Source of the DNA: JAGGAG01 sp964638035
Lineage (GTDB): Bacteria; Gemmatimonadota; Gemmatimonadetes; Gemmatimonadales; GWC2-71-9
DNA length: 64,000 nucleotides
Assembly (NCBI GenBank): GCA_964638035.1
Contig: CAZWXD010000013.1
Location: forward strand, 23,627 to 87,626
Reading direction: 5' to 3'
Every line of letters starts with the position of its first letter. Position 1 is the first letter of the stretch. Shown here piece by piece: positions 41,966-49,709 of the stretch. The position numbers were made by a program, and so were the translations under genes. The notes below the pieces were generated by a model that did not search any database, was not told where the DNA came from, and was given only the letters and a program-made list of their open reading frames with translations.

Positions 41966-42007
41966 GGACGTCAGGGCGTCAGGACGTCAGGACGTCAGGA
42001 CGTCAGG
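41966..42007. repeat. Octamer tandem repeat array F (GGACGTCA)
   Basis: Five 8-bp units (GGACGTCA x4, one GGGCGTCA) begin directly after the infA stop. Each unit holds the palindrome GACGTC. It is the inverted counterpart of array G at 42057, with the terminator between. Confidence 0.85.
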
Positions 42008-42014
42008 AACAAAC

Positions 42015-42046
42015 GAAGGGGCCGTCGCTCGCGCGATGGCCCCTTC
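42015..42046. terminator. Bidirectional terminator between infA and the cold-shock gene
   Basis: GAAGGGGCC (42015-42023) and GGCCCCTTC (42038-42046) form a perfect 9-bp stem, extended inside by a G-T pair and TCGC/GCGA to a tetraloop. Rightward it is followed by a T-rich ACTCTCTTGCTT, leftward by GTTTGTT, so it may stop both convergent genes. Confidence 0.75.
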
Positions 42047-42056
42047 ACTCTCTTGC

Positions 42057-42104
42057 TTGACGCCCTGACGTCCTGACGTCCTGACGCCTTGACGCCCTGA
42101 CGTC
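42057..42104. repeat. Octamer tandem repeat array G (CTGACGTC)
   Basis: Six units (TTGACGCC or CTGACGTC types) ending next to the TAG of the cold-shock gene. It is the reverse complement of array F, so F and G can pair into a long imperfect stem enclosing the terminator. Confidence 0.85.
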
Positions 42105-42317
42105 CTACCCGACCTTCGTCACCTTCTCGGCTGCCGGGCCCTTCTGTCCCTGGACGATCTCGAACTCCACCCGCTCTCCCTCGGCCAGGCTCCGGAAGCC
42201 GTCGGCCTGGATGGCGGTGTGATGGACGAAGCAGTCCTTCTCTCCGTTCTCGGGGGTGATGAAACCGTAACCCTTCGCATCGTTGAACCACTTGACCGTA
42301 CCAGTCACGCGAGCCAT
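42105..42317 (-). CDS. Cold-shock protein (CspA family)
   Basis: A 70-residue CSD RNA chaperone. RNP1 is KGYGFITP, RNP2 is DCFVHHTAI; it starts with ARVTGTVKWFNDA. It melts mRNA structure in the cold or in general growth. The ATG at 42317 is chosen because GAGG lies 9 nt upstream; an in-frame start 30 bp further up is not conserved. A 198-bp untranslated stretch lies upstream. Confidence 0.93.
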   Translation of the reverse strand: MARVTGTVKWFNDAKGYGFITPENGEKDCFVHHTAIQADGFRSLAEGERVEFEIVQGQKGPAAEKVTKVG

Positions 42318-42515
42318 CTCTGCAACCTCGTTGGTGTGTGTCGCCACGGGCGGATGGCAGCCTTGCCATGCGCCCGCGTCCTCATCTACGCGAGCCCATC
42401 TCGCGCGATGAAAGTTGGGCCGGAGGATGACCCCCGAAAAACCGAGAACGTCGATTCGATAGTCAGGACGGAAAGTGCTGCGACCACCCGAAAGTTCGCC
42501 GCGGTACGGAGTTAG
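42318..42515 (-). other. Long leader region of the cold-shock gene
   Basis: No gene is seen in these 198 bp between the kinase stop and the csp start. Csp genes often have long structured 5' leaders acting as cold sensors; a TATCGA hexamer near 42460 could be a -10. I see no clear hairpin that decides function. Confidence 0.35.
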
Positions 42516-44270
42516 TCAAGAGGGCGGGCGCCCACGGATGACCTGCCCGGCCGACCGGCGGGCCAGGTCCATGCCCCGCTGCCAGATCGACCTCCGGCTG
42601 GCCCCTCGCAGGGCAAGCTGGTAGTCCGCCGCGGTGGCGAACCGGGCGGCCGGATCGGCCCGGAGTCCCCGTCCGAGGACACGGGCGAGCTCGGGGTAGA
42701 CGTCATCCCGTTCATCGCGGAGGACAGGGGCCTGGTCGGTCGTCTGGCGCGCAAGGATCTGCTCGGGGGTGGTCCCCACGAACGGCGGGTAGCCCAGCAG
42801 GGCGAAGTAGGCGACCGCGGTCAGGCTGTAGAGGTCGGTGCGCGGATCGACCCGCTCGCCCAGCAGTTGCTCGGGGCTCGCGAACTGGGGCGTGCCGCTC
42901 TGGCTCGTGATCCCACTCACCCGCCCGGCGCGGAGGGCGAGCGCCAGCCCGAAGTCGGTGATCTTGAGGCTGCCTCCCGGGGCCAGCAGCATGTTCTCCG
43001 GCTTGATGTCGCGGTGGACCAGGCCCTGGGCATGCGCGTGGGCCAGGGCGCTCAGTGCCTCGCGCATGAGCCGCAGCACCCGGGCCACGGGAAAGGGCCC
43101 TTCATCCCGCACTGCCACGGCCAGGTTGGGGCCGCGCACCAGCTCCATGGTGTACCAGAGGAGGCCGGAGCGGCCCTGGATGTCGTAGATGTCCACGATG
43201 TTGGGGTGGCTGAGCCGCGCCGCATGCTGCGCCTCGCGGCGAAACCGCTCCACGCCCACCGGGTCCCGTGTCATCGCCGGGTGCAGCACCTTGAGCGCGA
43301 CCTCGCGCTCGAGGTGCAGGTCCCGTGCGCGATACACCCGGCCGAAACCGCCGGCGCCGATCAGGTCGAGCAGCTCATAGTCATCACCGAGGGCACGGCG
43401 GATGAGGCGCTCCCAGTCCTGTACCGAGTTCCCGCCCGCCGACTGGGCGCTCGGCGGGCGCACCGGGATCGTCTCATGGGAACCGGCCTCGGAGTTGAAG
43501 TCCTCCAGCATCTCCATGGCACTCAGGTAGCGGTCATCGGGCTCGGTTGAGAGCGCGCGGAGCACCACGCGCTCCAGCACCCGCGGCGTGGTGGCGCGCA
43601 ACTCGGCCGGCCGGCGGATGGCCGAGGGATCCATTGCCGGCTGCTCACCGGTGAGCGCGAAGTAGAGCACCGCCCCGGCGGTGTACACGTCGCTGGCGGG
43701 CTCACCCACCCCGCCGTCCCGCACCTCCGGCGCCATGAAGGCGAGGCCCGTCGGCTGCACGTCGGCGGGCACGGCTGGCAGCGTCCAGCTGCTGAAGCGC
43801 AGGTCGGTCACGACCCCGCGGCCGGCATGGGTCAGGATCACGCTCTGGGGCACGACGCGCCGGAGCAGGATGCCCTGGGTGTGGGCGTGCTCCAGGGCGC
43901 TCAGCAGGTCGCGCGCCAGCGAATGCACGACCGGGTAGAGCCGTGGCGCACGCTGTGCTGCCTGCTCGAGGCTCTCGCCGTCCACCCAGTTGCCGACCCG
44001 GTATGCCACCTCGCCCGACACGCCCACGTCGTACACGTGCCGGAGTGCCGGGTGGTCCAGCTGGGCCAGCGCTTCCGCCTCGCGGAGGAACCATGCACGC
44101 ATGGGCCCCGCACCCGAGAAGGTCACGCGGAGGCTGACGCGCCGGTTGAGGACGCGGTCCCGGCCAATGAACAGGACGCGTTCGCTGTTGGCGGCCAGCA
44201 CCCGCTCGAGCTGGTAGCGGGCGCCCAGGGCCGGCTCGGCGAGGGCGAAGGCGTCGATCTCGGGGGTCAT
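42516..44270 (-). CDS. Pseudokinase-kinase fusion (Ser/Thr protein kinase)
   Basis: A 584-residue soluble protein with two Hanks-type kinase domains. The C-terminal one (~300-565) looks active: IGAGGFGRVYRARDLH, VALKVL with the Lys, HRDIKPENMLL, ITDFGLALAL and SPEQ. The N-terminal one (~18-265) keeps the fold but has lost key residues: RVSLRV in place of VAxKV, LLRRVVPQSVIL in place of HRDxKxxNxL, and TDLRF in place of DFG. It is probably a pseudokinase regulating its partner domain. The ATG at 44270 is 2 nt after the CGNR stop, so it is coupled to the CGNR and diguanylate cyclase genes. Confidence 0.88.
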   Translation of the reverse strand: MTPEIDAFALAEPALGARYQLERVLAANSERVLFIGRDRVLNRRVSLRVTFSGAGPMRAWFLREAEALAQLDHPALRHVYDVGVSGEVAYRVGNWVDGESLEQAAQRAPRLYPVVHSLARDLLSALEHAHTQGILLRRVVPQSVILTHAGRGVVTDLRFSSWTLPAVPADVQPTGLAFMAPEVRDGGVGEPASDVYTAGAVLYFALTGEQPAMDPSAIRRPAELRATTPRVLERVVLRALSTEPDDRYLSAMEMLEDFNSEAGSHETIPVRPPSAQSAGGNSVQDWERLIRRALGDDYELLDLIGAGGFGRVYRARDLHLEREVALKVLHPAMTRDPVGVERFRREAQHAARLSHPNIVDIYDIQGRSGLLWYTMELVRGPNLAVAVRDEGPFPVARVLRLMREALSALAHAHAQGLVHRDIKPENMLLAPGGSLKITDFGLALALRAGRVSGITSQSGTPQFASPEQLLGERVDPRTDLYSLTAVAYFALLGYPPFVGTTPEQILARQTTDQAPVLRDERDDVYPELARVLGRGLRADPAARFATAADYQLALRGASRRSIWQRGMDLARRSAGQVIRGRPPS

Positions 44271-44272
44271 GG

Positions 44273-44809
44273 TCAGCGCGGCTGGCGTCGCCGGCGCTCC
44301 ACCCGCATGCCGCGACCGCAATGCTCGGGGCTGCACCACTGGCGCGTGAGCTGGGGAGAGCGGTCAAGCAGGAAGAGGGAGCACGTCATCCCGGCACAGA
44401 GCCGGACCTGCGCCTCCGGCAGGGCCAGGGATTCGGCCGCGGAGCGTGCGATGCTGGCAAGGCACCCCGGCGGTGCCTGCGGCATGAAGGGGAGCTGCCA
44501 CTGGCCGGCCACGCGCACGAGCTGCTGCGTGCCGGTGATCGTGCCGAGCCGCTCGTTGAGTGCGCGGATGCCGGATGACGGCGGTGGCGTGCCGCGGGCG
44601 AGGGCGGTGGCGATGTCGGTCAGGTGCTTGCGGAGCGCGAGGGCCGCGGGGAACTCGGCGGCGGTGCCGCGCAGCTGCACCGCATCACACCAGGCCATCC
44701 AGCTCGCCTCGTCGGGGAGGAGGTCGCGGGGCTCCGGCGACCGGCCACGGGCCGTGTTGAGCAGGTCGAGCCAGAGCGCATCGCCCAGGAGGACGAAAGC
44801 GGCACCCAC
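44273..44809 (-). CDS. CGNR zinc-finger / ABATE-domain protein
   Basis: A 178-residue putative DNA-binding or stress-response regulator. The N-terminus has an ABATE-type start (LLGDALWLDLLNTARG), and the C-terminus a CGNR zinc finger: CAGMTCSLFLLDRSP with a further WCSPEHCGRGMRVERRRR. The usual final motif is C-G-N-R; here it is C-G-R-G. The GTG at 44809 lies 4 bp after the cyclase stop, with GAGG upstream. It is placed between a diguanylate cyclase and a kinase, suggesting a signalling unit. Confidence 0.75.
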   Translation of the reverse strand: MGAAFVLLGDALWLDLLNTARGRSPEPRDLLPDEASWMAWCDAVQLRGTAAEFPAALALRKHLTDIATALARGTPPPSSGIRALNERLGTITGTQQLVRVAGQWQLPFMPQAPPGCLASIARSAAESLALPEAQVRLCAGMTCSLFLLDRSPQLTRQWCSPEHCGRGMRVERRRRQPR

Positions 44810-44813
44810 GTGA

Positions 44814-46151
44814 CTACGCCTCGGCGATGGAGACGGCGTTCCGGCCGCCGCGCTTGGCCTGGTACAGCGCCGCATCAGCGGCGGCGAGCACGCTGGCCAC
44901 GCTCGACCCGTGCCGCGGGCACTCCGCCAGGCCGAAGCTCGCGGTGCAGCGCCCCATCTCGGGGTGCTGCTCCTCCAGCCGGGCCAGGCCCGACTGCACG
45001 CGGGAGACGAACACCAGGGCTTCCTCGGGCTGCGTCATGGGGAGGATCACCAGGAACTCGTCGCCCCCGAGGCGCCCCACGACGTCCAGCGTGCGGCATT
45101 CGCGCTTGAGCACCTTGGCGACCTCGACCAGCATGCGGTCGCCGGCGGCATGGCCCCGGTCGTCGTTCACCTTCTTGAAGTGGTCCAGGTCCACGAGCAG
45201 CGCCGTCGAGTGCAGCTGGTGCCGCAGGCTCCGCGAGAACTCGGCGGCCAGCCGCTCCTCGAGCGCCCGGCGGTTGTAGAGGCCCGTGAGTTCGTCGGTG
45301 GAGGCCGCACTCTGCAGCTGCTCCACCAGCTCGCTGTTCTTGAGCGCGATCGCGGCGGCGAACGACAGGGTGCCGGCCAGCTCCAGCTCCGGGCGTCCAT
45401 AGGGCTTGTCGCTGATGCGGGGTCCCAGCACCAGCATCGCCATGCGCTCGGAGCCGGCGTCGAGGGGCACCACCAGCTCGGCGCCAGGCCCCACCAGCTG
45501 CGCCACGCCGACCTCGCCGGCGCGGAGCGCCGCACTCCCCGCCGGCACCTGGCTGTCGAGGGCGGTGCGCTCGATGGCCGAGGGGCGCCGCCGGTCGTTG
45601 AGCGAGCGGTAGACCCTCGGGTGGTAGTGCGCGCCATCGGGGCGGAACAGGCAGGCCCACCAGGCAAAGAACACCTCGGCCATGAAGTCGAGCACCAGCT
45701 GCTCGGTCTCCTCGGTCGAGTGCACCGAACTCAGGAGGCGCGCCACGTTGCGCAGGGCCCGGAGCTGGAAGCCGGCGTCGTCGAGGGCGGCCTGCCGCTC
45801 GATGAGGATGGTGCGCAGTTCCGTGACCATCGAGAGCGCCATCACCAGCGGCAGGGCGACGGTGCGCAGCTCGGCCACCAGGGTGGGGTCGGCCATGACG
45901 GCCACCTGCGTGCCCCCGCTGGTGATGGTCGCCACCGATTGCGCCTGCTCGTACCCCTCGTCCGGGCCCACCCGCGGCAGGGCGGCGGCGGGGCCGGTGA
46001 TGGTGAACCAGATGCGCTCGGACAGGAACCGCTGCACCAGGAAGTTCCGGCAGCGCTCGAACAACTCCGCCTCGGTCCGCGCGCTTCGGCACGCGGCGGC
46101 AAAGGCGGAGGGGAGGTGGGACAGCAGGGAGTTGGACGGGGTTACGCCCAT
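44814..46151 (-). CDS. Diguanylate cyclase with GAF-like sensor (GGDEF)
   Basis: A 445-residue protein that probably makes cyclic di-GMP from GTP. The C-terminal ~170 residues form a GGDEF domain: TDELTGLYNRRALEERL, VDLDHFKKVNDDRGHAAGD, and the active-site loop GRLGGDEFLVILPM. The inhibitory I-site RxxD is intact: RTLD five residues before GGDEF. The middle looks like a GAF domain, the N-terminus like a degenerate sensor with the helical RTILIERQAALDDAG. No membrane helix. The ATG at 46151 has TATCTT 8 nt upstream. First gene of the GGDEF-CGNR-kinase operon. Confidence 0.9.
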   Translation of the reverse strand: MGVTPSNSLLSHLPSAFAAACRSARTEAELFERCRNFLVQRFLSERIWFTITGPAAALPRVGPDEGYEQAQSVATITSGGTQVAVMADPTLVAELRTVALPLVMALSMVTELRTILIERQAALDDAGFQLRALRNVARLLSSVHSTEETEQLVLDFMAEVFFAWWACLFRPDGAHYHPRVYRSLNDRRRPSAIERTALDSQVPAGSAALRAGEVGVAQLVGPGAELVVPLDAGSERMAMLVLGPRISDKPYGRPELELAGTLSFAAAIALKNSELVEQLQSAASTDELTGLYNRRALEERLAAEFSRSLRHQLHSTALLVDLDHFKKVNDDRGHAAGDRMLVEVAKVLKRECRTLDVVGRLGGDEFLVILPMTQPEEALVFVSRVQSGLARLEEQHPEMGRCTASFGLAECPRHGSSVASVLAAADAALYQAKRGGRNAVSIAEA

Positions 46152-46159
46152 GGTGGCCG

Positions 46160-46165
46160 AAGATA
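46160..46165 (-). promoter_or_regulatory. Candidate leaderless -10 element of the diguanylate cyclase gene
   Basis: TATCTT, then 8 nt (CGGCCACC), then ATG on the minus strand. No Shine-Dalgarno; the 3' end of the nucleotidase gene lies 24 bp upstream. Confidence 0.5.
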
Positions 46166-46189
46166 GTCCGGGTGACGGGGCAATGGGAG

Positions 46190-47707
46190 TCAACGCCCCA
46201 GTCTCTGTGCGATCCTCCAGCCGGGGGGGCCGGTGACCCGGCCCCCCAGCCGCACCTGCACATGCTGCATGACGAGGTCGGCTGCCCGCGGCCCCACGAC
46301 CGGTTGCTGGCTGCAGGCCAGGCGCGCCTCGGGGACCGAGAACCCGTCCCCGCCGCGGCAGGCCAGCCACTCAGGCAGGCTCACGCGGAGCATGGTGGTC
46401 GGGGTAATGAGGCTGGCGTCCTCGCGCGTGACGGGTCCCACGACCCGGCTCCCGTCGGCACGGGCGAGGTCGATGGAGAAGCGGATGCCGGACACCTGCA
46501 GGAACCCGCCCGCCCCGTAGTTCCGGCTGGATACCCCGGTTTCCAGCAGCTCGCGCAACCGGCTGCCTGACAGGGTCACGGTCACCAGGCGCGTCTCGTC
46601 GGCGAACAGGAAGGCCGACTCGATGGTGTAGGTGGTGAGCGGGCCGCGGGGGAGCATCGCATCCACCCTGATGCCGCCGCTGTTCATGAGGCCCACGTCG
46701 GCGCCGGTGCCGAAGCGCACGGCATCGGCCACGATGTTGCCGAAGTTGGTCTCGCCGGCCTGCAGGCTGCTGCTCCTGGCGTCCAGTGGTTCCGCGATGG
46801 TTCCTATCACCCGGGGCGGCCCCAGGCGCCGCGTGAGGCTGTCGCGCCAGCGCGCCACGACGGCCTCGACCGCCGAGTCGAGCACAAGGCTGGGCCGGAC
46901 ATCGAGCAGGCGGGGCGCCTCGCGCCACTGGTCCTTGCGGCCCCAGAGGGTCACGAACTGGGCCGAGACCGCATCGGCATCTGCCTTGAGGACATGGCGG
47001 TCGCCCACGGCGACTGTGTGGGCCTCGTGCTCATGCCCGCCCAGCACCAGGGCGACCTCACCCTCACTGTGCAGCAGCGCCACGTCGGCATCCAGTCGCT
47101 GGTGGGTGATGGCGATGATCAGGTCCGCGCCCAGGGCTGTGAGGGAGTCCACCACAACCCGGGCGGCGCTGTCGGGCCGGGCGCAGTCCACCCAGTCGGG
47201 ATAGTCGACGCCCGGCAGCGTGAGGGCGAACAACCCCAGCTTGCGCCCCTGCACCCGGAGCGTGTCCCAGGGGAGCACCCCGGGGAAGGGGGCCCCGTCC
47301 GCGAGGCGGCAGTTGCTGGACAACCACTTGAACCGTGATTCCCCGATCCGTGCGAGGAGCTCGTCGCGCGGGAGGTCGAACTCGTGGTTGCCGAAGGTGG
47401 CGTAGTCGAGGCCGGCGGCGTTCAGCGCCTCGACCATCTGGCGGCCGTCGTAGTAGCGCGAGAGGAGGCTCGGGCTCAGGAAGTCGCCCGCCAGTACGAA
47501 CACCACCGGGCCCTCGGACGCGATGCGCTTCCTGAGGGTCGCGATCCGGGCGAGGCCCCCGTTGCCGTCGGGCAGGGTGTCGATCGTGTAGGTGTCGTTG
47601 ATCGACAGGAACCGCACCGGGTTGGGCGGTGCCGGCGCCTTGGGCAGGCCGGTGCAGGCGGCCACCAGCGGGAGCAGGACCCCGATACTGCGATGCAGGA
47701 AGGTCAT
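46190..47707 (-). CDS. 5'-nucleotidase-type metallophosphatase lipoprotein (UshA family)
   Basis: A 505-residue exported enzyme. Signal and lipobox LLPLVAAC at the N-terminus. The metallophosphatase domain has RFLSINDTYTID, LAGDFLSPS, YATFGNHEFDLP, IAITHQRLDAD and LVLGGHEHEAH with metal ligands. The 5'-nucleotidase C-terminal domain shows GETNFGNIVADAVRF, LMNSGGIRVD and SRNYGAGGFLQVSG. It likely removes phosphate from nucleotides outside the cytoplasm. It lies 10 bp after the HD-like gene and so seems to be part of the queC-queE operon. The start has GGAA 6 nt before the ATG. Confidence 0.85.
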   Translation of the reverse strand: MTFLHRSIGVLLPLVAACTGLPKAPAPPNPVRFLSINDTYTIDTLPDGNGGLARIATLRKRIASEGPVVFVLAGDFLSPSLLSRYYDGRQMVEALNAAGLDYATFGNHEFDLPRDELLARIGESRFKWLSSNCRLADGAPFPGVLPWDTLRVQGRKLGLFALTLPGVDYPDWVDCARPDSAARVVVDSLTALGADLIIAITHQRLDADVALLHSEGEVALVLGGHEHEAHTVAVGDRHVLKADADAVSAQFVTLWGRKDQWREAPRLLDVRPSLVLDSAVEAVVARWRDSLTRRLGPPRVIGTIAEPLDARSSSLQAGETNFGNIVADAVRFGTGADVGLMNSGGIRVDAMLPRGPLTTYTIESAFLFADETRLVTVTLSGSRLRELLETGVSSRNYGAGGFLQVSGIRFSIDLARADGSRVVGPVTREDASLITPTTMLRVSLPEWLACRGGDGFSVPEARLACSQQPVVGPRAADLVMQHVQVRLGGRVTGPPGWRIAQRLGR

Positions 47708-47717
47708 GGCGTTCCGT

Positions 47718-48332
47718 TCACTCCTCGTGGGTGCGCAGCGCGCGCACGACGTCGGTGGTGAGTGCCCGCAGCTCCGCCATCATGTCCGGGCGCTGCCAGT
47801 CGGGGCGACGCTCCAGCACCTCCAGCAGCGACCGATACCACCAGATCGCCTGGTCGGACGTGGCGGACGAGATCGCGCGCACGTACTCGGCGCCCAGGCG
47901 GCGCACCGCGGTGAGGCAGTGCCCCGCCAGGTGAATCTCGTCCGCCACGCAGATGTCAATGGCGCGGGGTTCCGCCACCGCCAGCTGGGCCAGGTGGTCG
48001 AGCTTGCAGGTGCGCCAGGGCCGCTCCCGGCCCCGCACGTCGTAGCGCGACTCGGCCGCGCCGCGCGCAATGGCCAGCACGACCGGGCCGAACTTGTCGC
48101 CGATCTTCTGCTGCAGGGTGTCCTGCTGGTCGGCCGGCGCTTCCTCGAGCACGAGGTGGAGGATCCCGGCAGCCACCGTCACCTGGTCGGCACCGAAGCG
48201 GCTCAGGATGACGGCAAGGTTCCCGGGATGCGCGATGAAGTCGGCCCCACCCGCTGCCGGCGCGCGGGATACGTAGTACTTGGCCGCGAAGGCGAAGGCA
48301 TGGTGAACCCGGTCGGAATAGGCCCAGGTCAT
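47718..48332 (-). CDS. Degenerate HD-domain protein
   Basis: A 204-residue protein resembling the HD domain of RelA/SpoT hydrolases. Seen: VHHAFAFAAKYY, then HPGNLAVILSRFGADQVTVA, AGILHLVLEEAP (where SpoT has LLHDVVED), and DICVADEIHLAGH (cf. IKLADRLHN). The HD doublet is thus HL, lacking the metal aspartate, while other His/Asp are kept. Either a non-catalytic nucleotide binder or an enzyme with a changed site. Its ATG overlaps the queE stop (ATGA), and the nucleotidase follows after 10 bp. Function unknown; the neighbours suggest nucleotide or queuosine metabolism. Confidence 0.7.
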   Translation of the reverse strand: MTWAYSDRVHHAFAFAAKYYVSRAPAAGGADFIAHPGNLAVILSRFGADQVTVAAGILHLVLEEAPADQQDTLQQKIGDKFGPVVLAIARGAAESRYDVRGRERPWRTCKLDHLAQLAVAEPRAIDICVADEIHLAGHCLTAVRRLGAEYVRAISSATSDQAIWWYRSLLEVLERRPDWQRPDMMAELRALTTDVVRALRTHEE

Positions 48333-48964
48333 GGGATGCCCAGGAGCTTGTGGGTCTGCAGGCTGATCCTCCAGCGCGGGTGCGCCAGGCAATAGTGCAG
48401 GGCCGCCGCGGTGTTCTCCTCGCGCATCGGCCCGTCCATGGGCTGCAGGAAGAAGTGGTCGAACGGGAGCGCCACGAACGCCTCGGGATCGGCGCCGGCC
48501 TGCGGAAACACCAGCTTGAGCTCGTTGCCGGCACGCAGCACCAGCGGGGCGCCCGCCTTCGGGCTCACGCACGTCCAGTCGATCCCCGGCGGCGGCGCGA
48601 CGGTCCCGTTCGTCTCCACGGCGACCTCGAAGCCGCGGGCATGCAGGGCCTCCACCAGTGGCGCGTCGAGCTGCAGCAGGGGCTCGCCGCCGGTGCAGAC
48701 GACGTAGGCCGCCCCGCTGGCGTGGGCGGGCCATCGTGCGGCCACCGCTCCGGCCAGCGCGTCTGCGGTGCTGAACTTCCCGCCACCCGGGCCGTCGGTG
48801 CCGACGAAGTCCGTGTCGCAGAACTGGCAGGTGGCGTCCGGCCGGTCGGCTTCGCGACCGGTCCACAGGTTGCACCCGGAAAAGCGGCAGAAGACCGCAG
48901 CCCGCCCGGCCTGCGCGCCCTCACCCTGCAAGGTGTAGAAGATCTCCTTCACGGCGTAGGTCAC
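48329..48964 (-). CDS. queE: 7-carboxy-7-deazaguanine synthase
   Basis: A radical SAM enzyme converting carboxytetrahydropterin to 7-carboxy-7-deazaguanine in queuosine synthesis. 211 residues. The start TYAVKEIFYTLQGEGAQAG is typical. The cluster-binding cysteines lie in FCRFSGCNLWTGRE and TCQFCDTDF, the variant with a long insert between the first and the other cysteines. VCTGGEPLLQLD and AVETNGT bind SAM. The GTG at 48964 is chosen from the conserved MTYAVKEIFYTLQGEG start; GTG 48976 is the alternative. It lies 13 bp after queC and overlaps the HD gene. Confidence 0.93.
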   Translation of the reverse strand: MTYAVKEIFYTLQGEGAQAGRAAVFCRFSGCNLWTGREADRPDATCQFCDTDFVGTDGPGGGKFSTADALAGAVAARWPAHASGAAYVVCTGGEPLLQLDAPLVEALHARGFEVAVETNGTVAPPPGIDWTCVSPKAGAPLVLRAGNELKLVFPQAGADPEAFVALPFDHFFLQPMDGPMREENTAAALHYCLAHPRWRISLQTHKLLGIP

Positions 48965-48977
48965 GGCCCGGGCCACC

Positions 48978-49667
48978 TCATGGAGCGTAGGGCACGGGGT
49001 CGGGCATGCCGGCCTCCGCGAATCCCTTGAGCCGGAGCTGGCAGGCGTCGCAGTGGCCACAGGCGAGGCCCGAAGGCAGCGGATCGTAGCAGGTGCTGGT
49101 GAGCCCGAAATCCACGCCCAGCTCCAGCCCGCGCCGGATGATCTGCGCCTTGCTGAGCAGCAACAGCGGCGCCACGATGGCCACTGCACGTCCCTCAACG
49201 CCCGCCCGCGTGCCGACCCGCGCCACCTGCTCGAACGCGCGGAGGAACTCGGGGCGGCAGTCGGGATAGCCGCTGTAGTCCACGGCGTTGGCGCCGATGA
49301 AGATGGCCCGTGCGTCGATCGTCTCGGCATGCGCCAATGCAAAGGCCAGGAAGATCGTGTTGCGCGCCGGCACGTACGTCACCGGGATCGTCGCCGCCAT
49401 GCCATCCACCGACCGGTCCCGCGGCACCGCCAGGTCGGCCGTCAGGGCCGACCCACCGAAGGCCCGCAGGTCAATGTCCACCACCTGATGGTGCGCGGCG
49501 CCCTGGGCGGCGACGACCCGGCCGGCCGCCGCCAGCTCCACGGCGTGGCGCTGCCCGTAGCGAAAGCTCAGGGCGTGCGCCTCGTAGCCCTCATGCAGGG
49601 CAATGGCAAGCGTCGTGGCGGAGTCCATGCCCCCCGACACGAGCACCACCGCACGGCGACTCGTCAT
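48978..49667 (-). CDS. queC: 7-cyano-7-deazaguanine synthase
   Basis: Makes preQ0 from carboxydeazaguanine with ATP and ammonia. 229 residues. PP-loop VVLVSGGMDSATTLAIA at the start, YVPARNTIFLAFALAHAE, GANAVDYSGYPDCRPEF, and the C-terminal zinc site CYDPLPSGLACGHCDACQLR. The ATG at 49667 is preferred over TTG 49673. A TAGACT hexamer lies 5 nt upstream and there is no Shine-Dalgarno. First gene of the queC-queE-HD-nucleotidase run; queF is at 61 kb; queD is not seen. Confidence 0.95.
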   Translation of the reverse strand: MTSRRAVVLVSGGMDSATTLAIALHEGYEAHALSFRYGQRHAVELAAAGRVVAAQGAAHHQVVDIDLRAFGGSALTADLAVPRDRSVDGMAATIPVTYVPARNTIFLAFALAHAETIDARAIFIGANAVDYSGYPDCRPEFLRAFEQVARVGTRAGVEGRAVAIVAPLLLLSKAQIIRRGLELGVDFGLTSTCYDPLPSGLACGHCDACQLRLKGFAEAGMPDPVPYAP

Positions 49668-49709
49668 GCCCAAGTCTAACGTCGCGGGGGGCGTCGAGCC
49701 TCCTCGGTG

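Noticed and set aside
42318..42515. Small RNA or extra ORF in the csp leader.
   Set aside because: No conserved ORF with a Shine-Dalgarno and no clear promoter-terminator pair within the stretch.
47718..48332. HD protein called as a functional ppGpp hydrolase (SpoT-like).
   Set aside because: The HD doublet is HL and the protein is single-domain, so hydrolase activity cannot be assumed.
49668..49709. preQ1 riboswitch upstream of queC (and of queF at 61325-61400).
   Set aside because: No C-rich aptamer stem-loop with the A-rich tail of the known preQ1 classes is seen.
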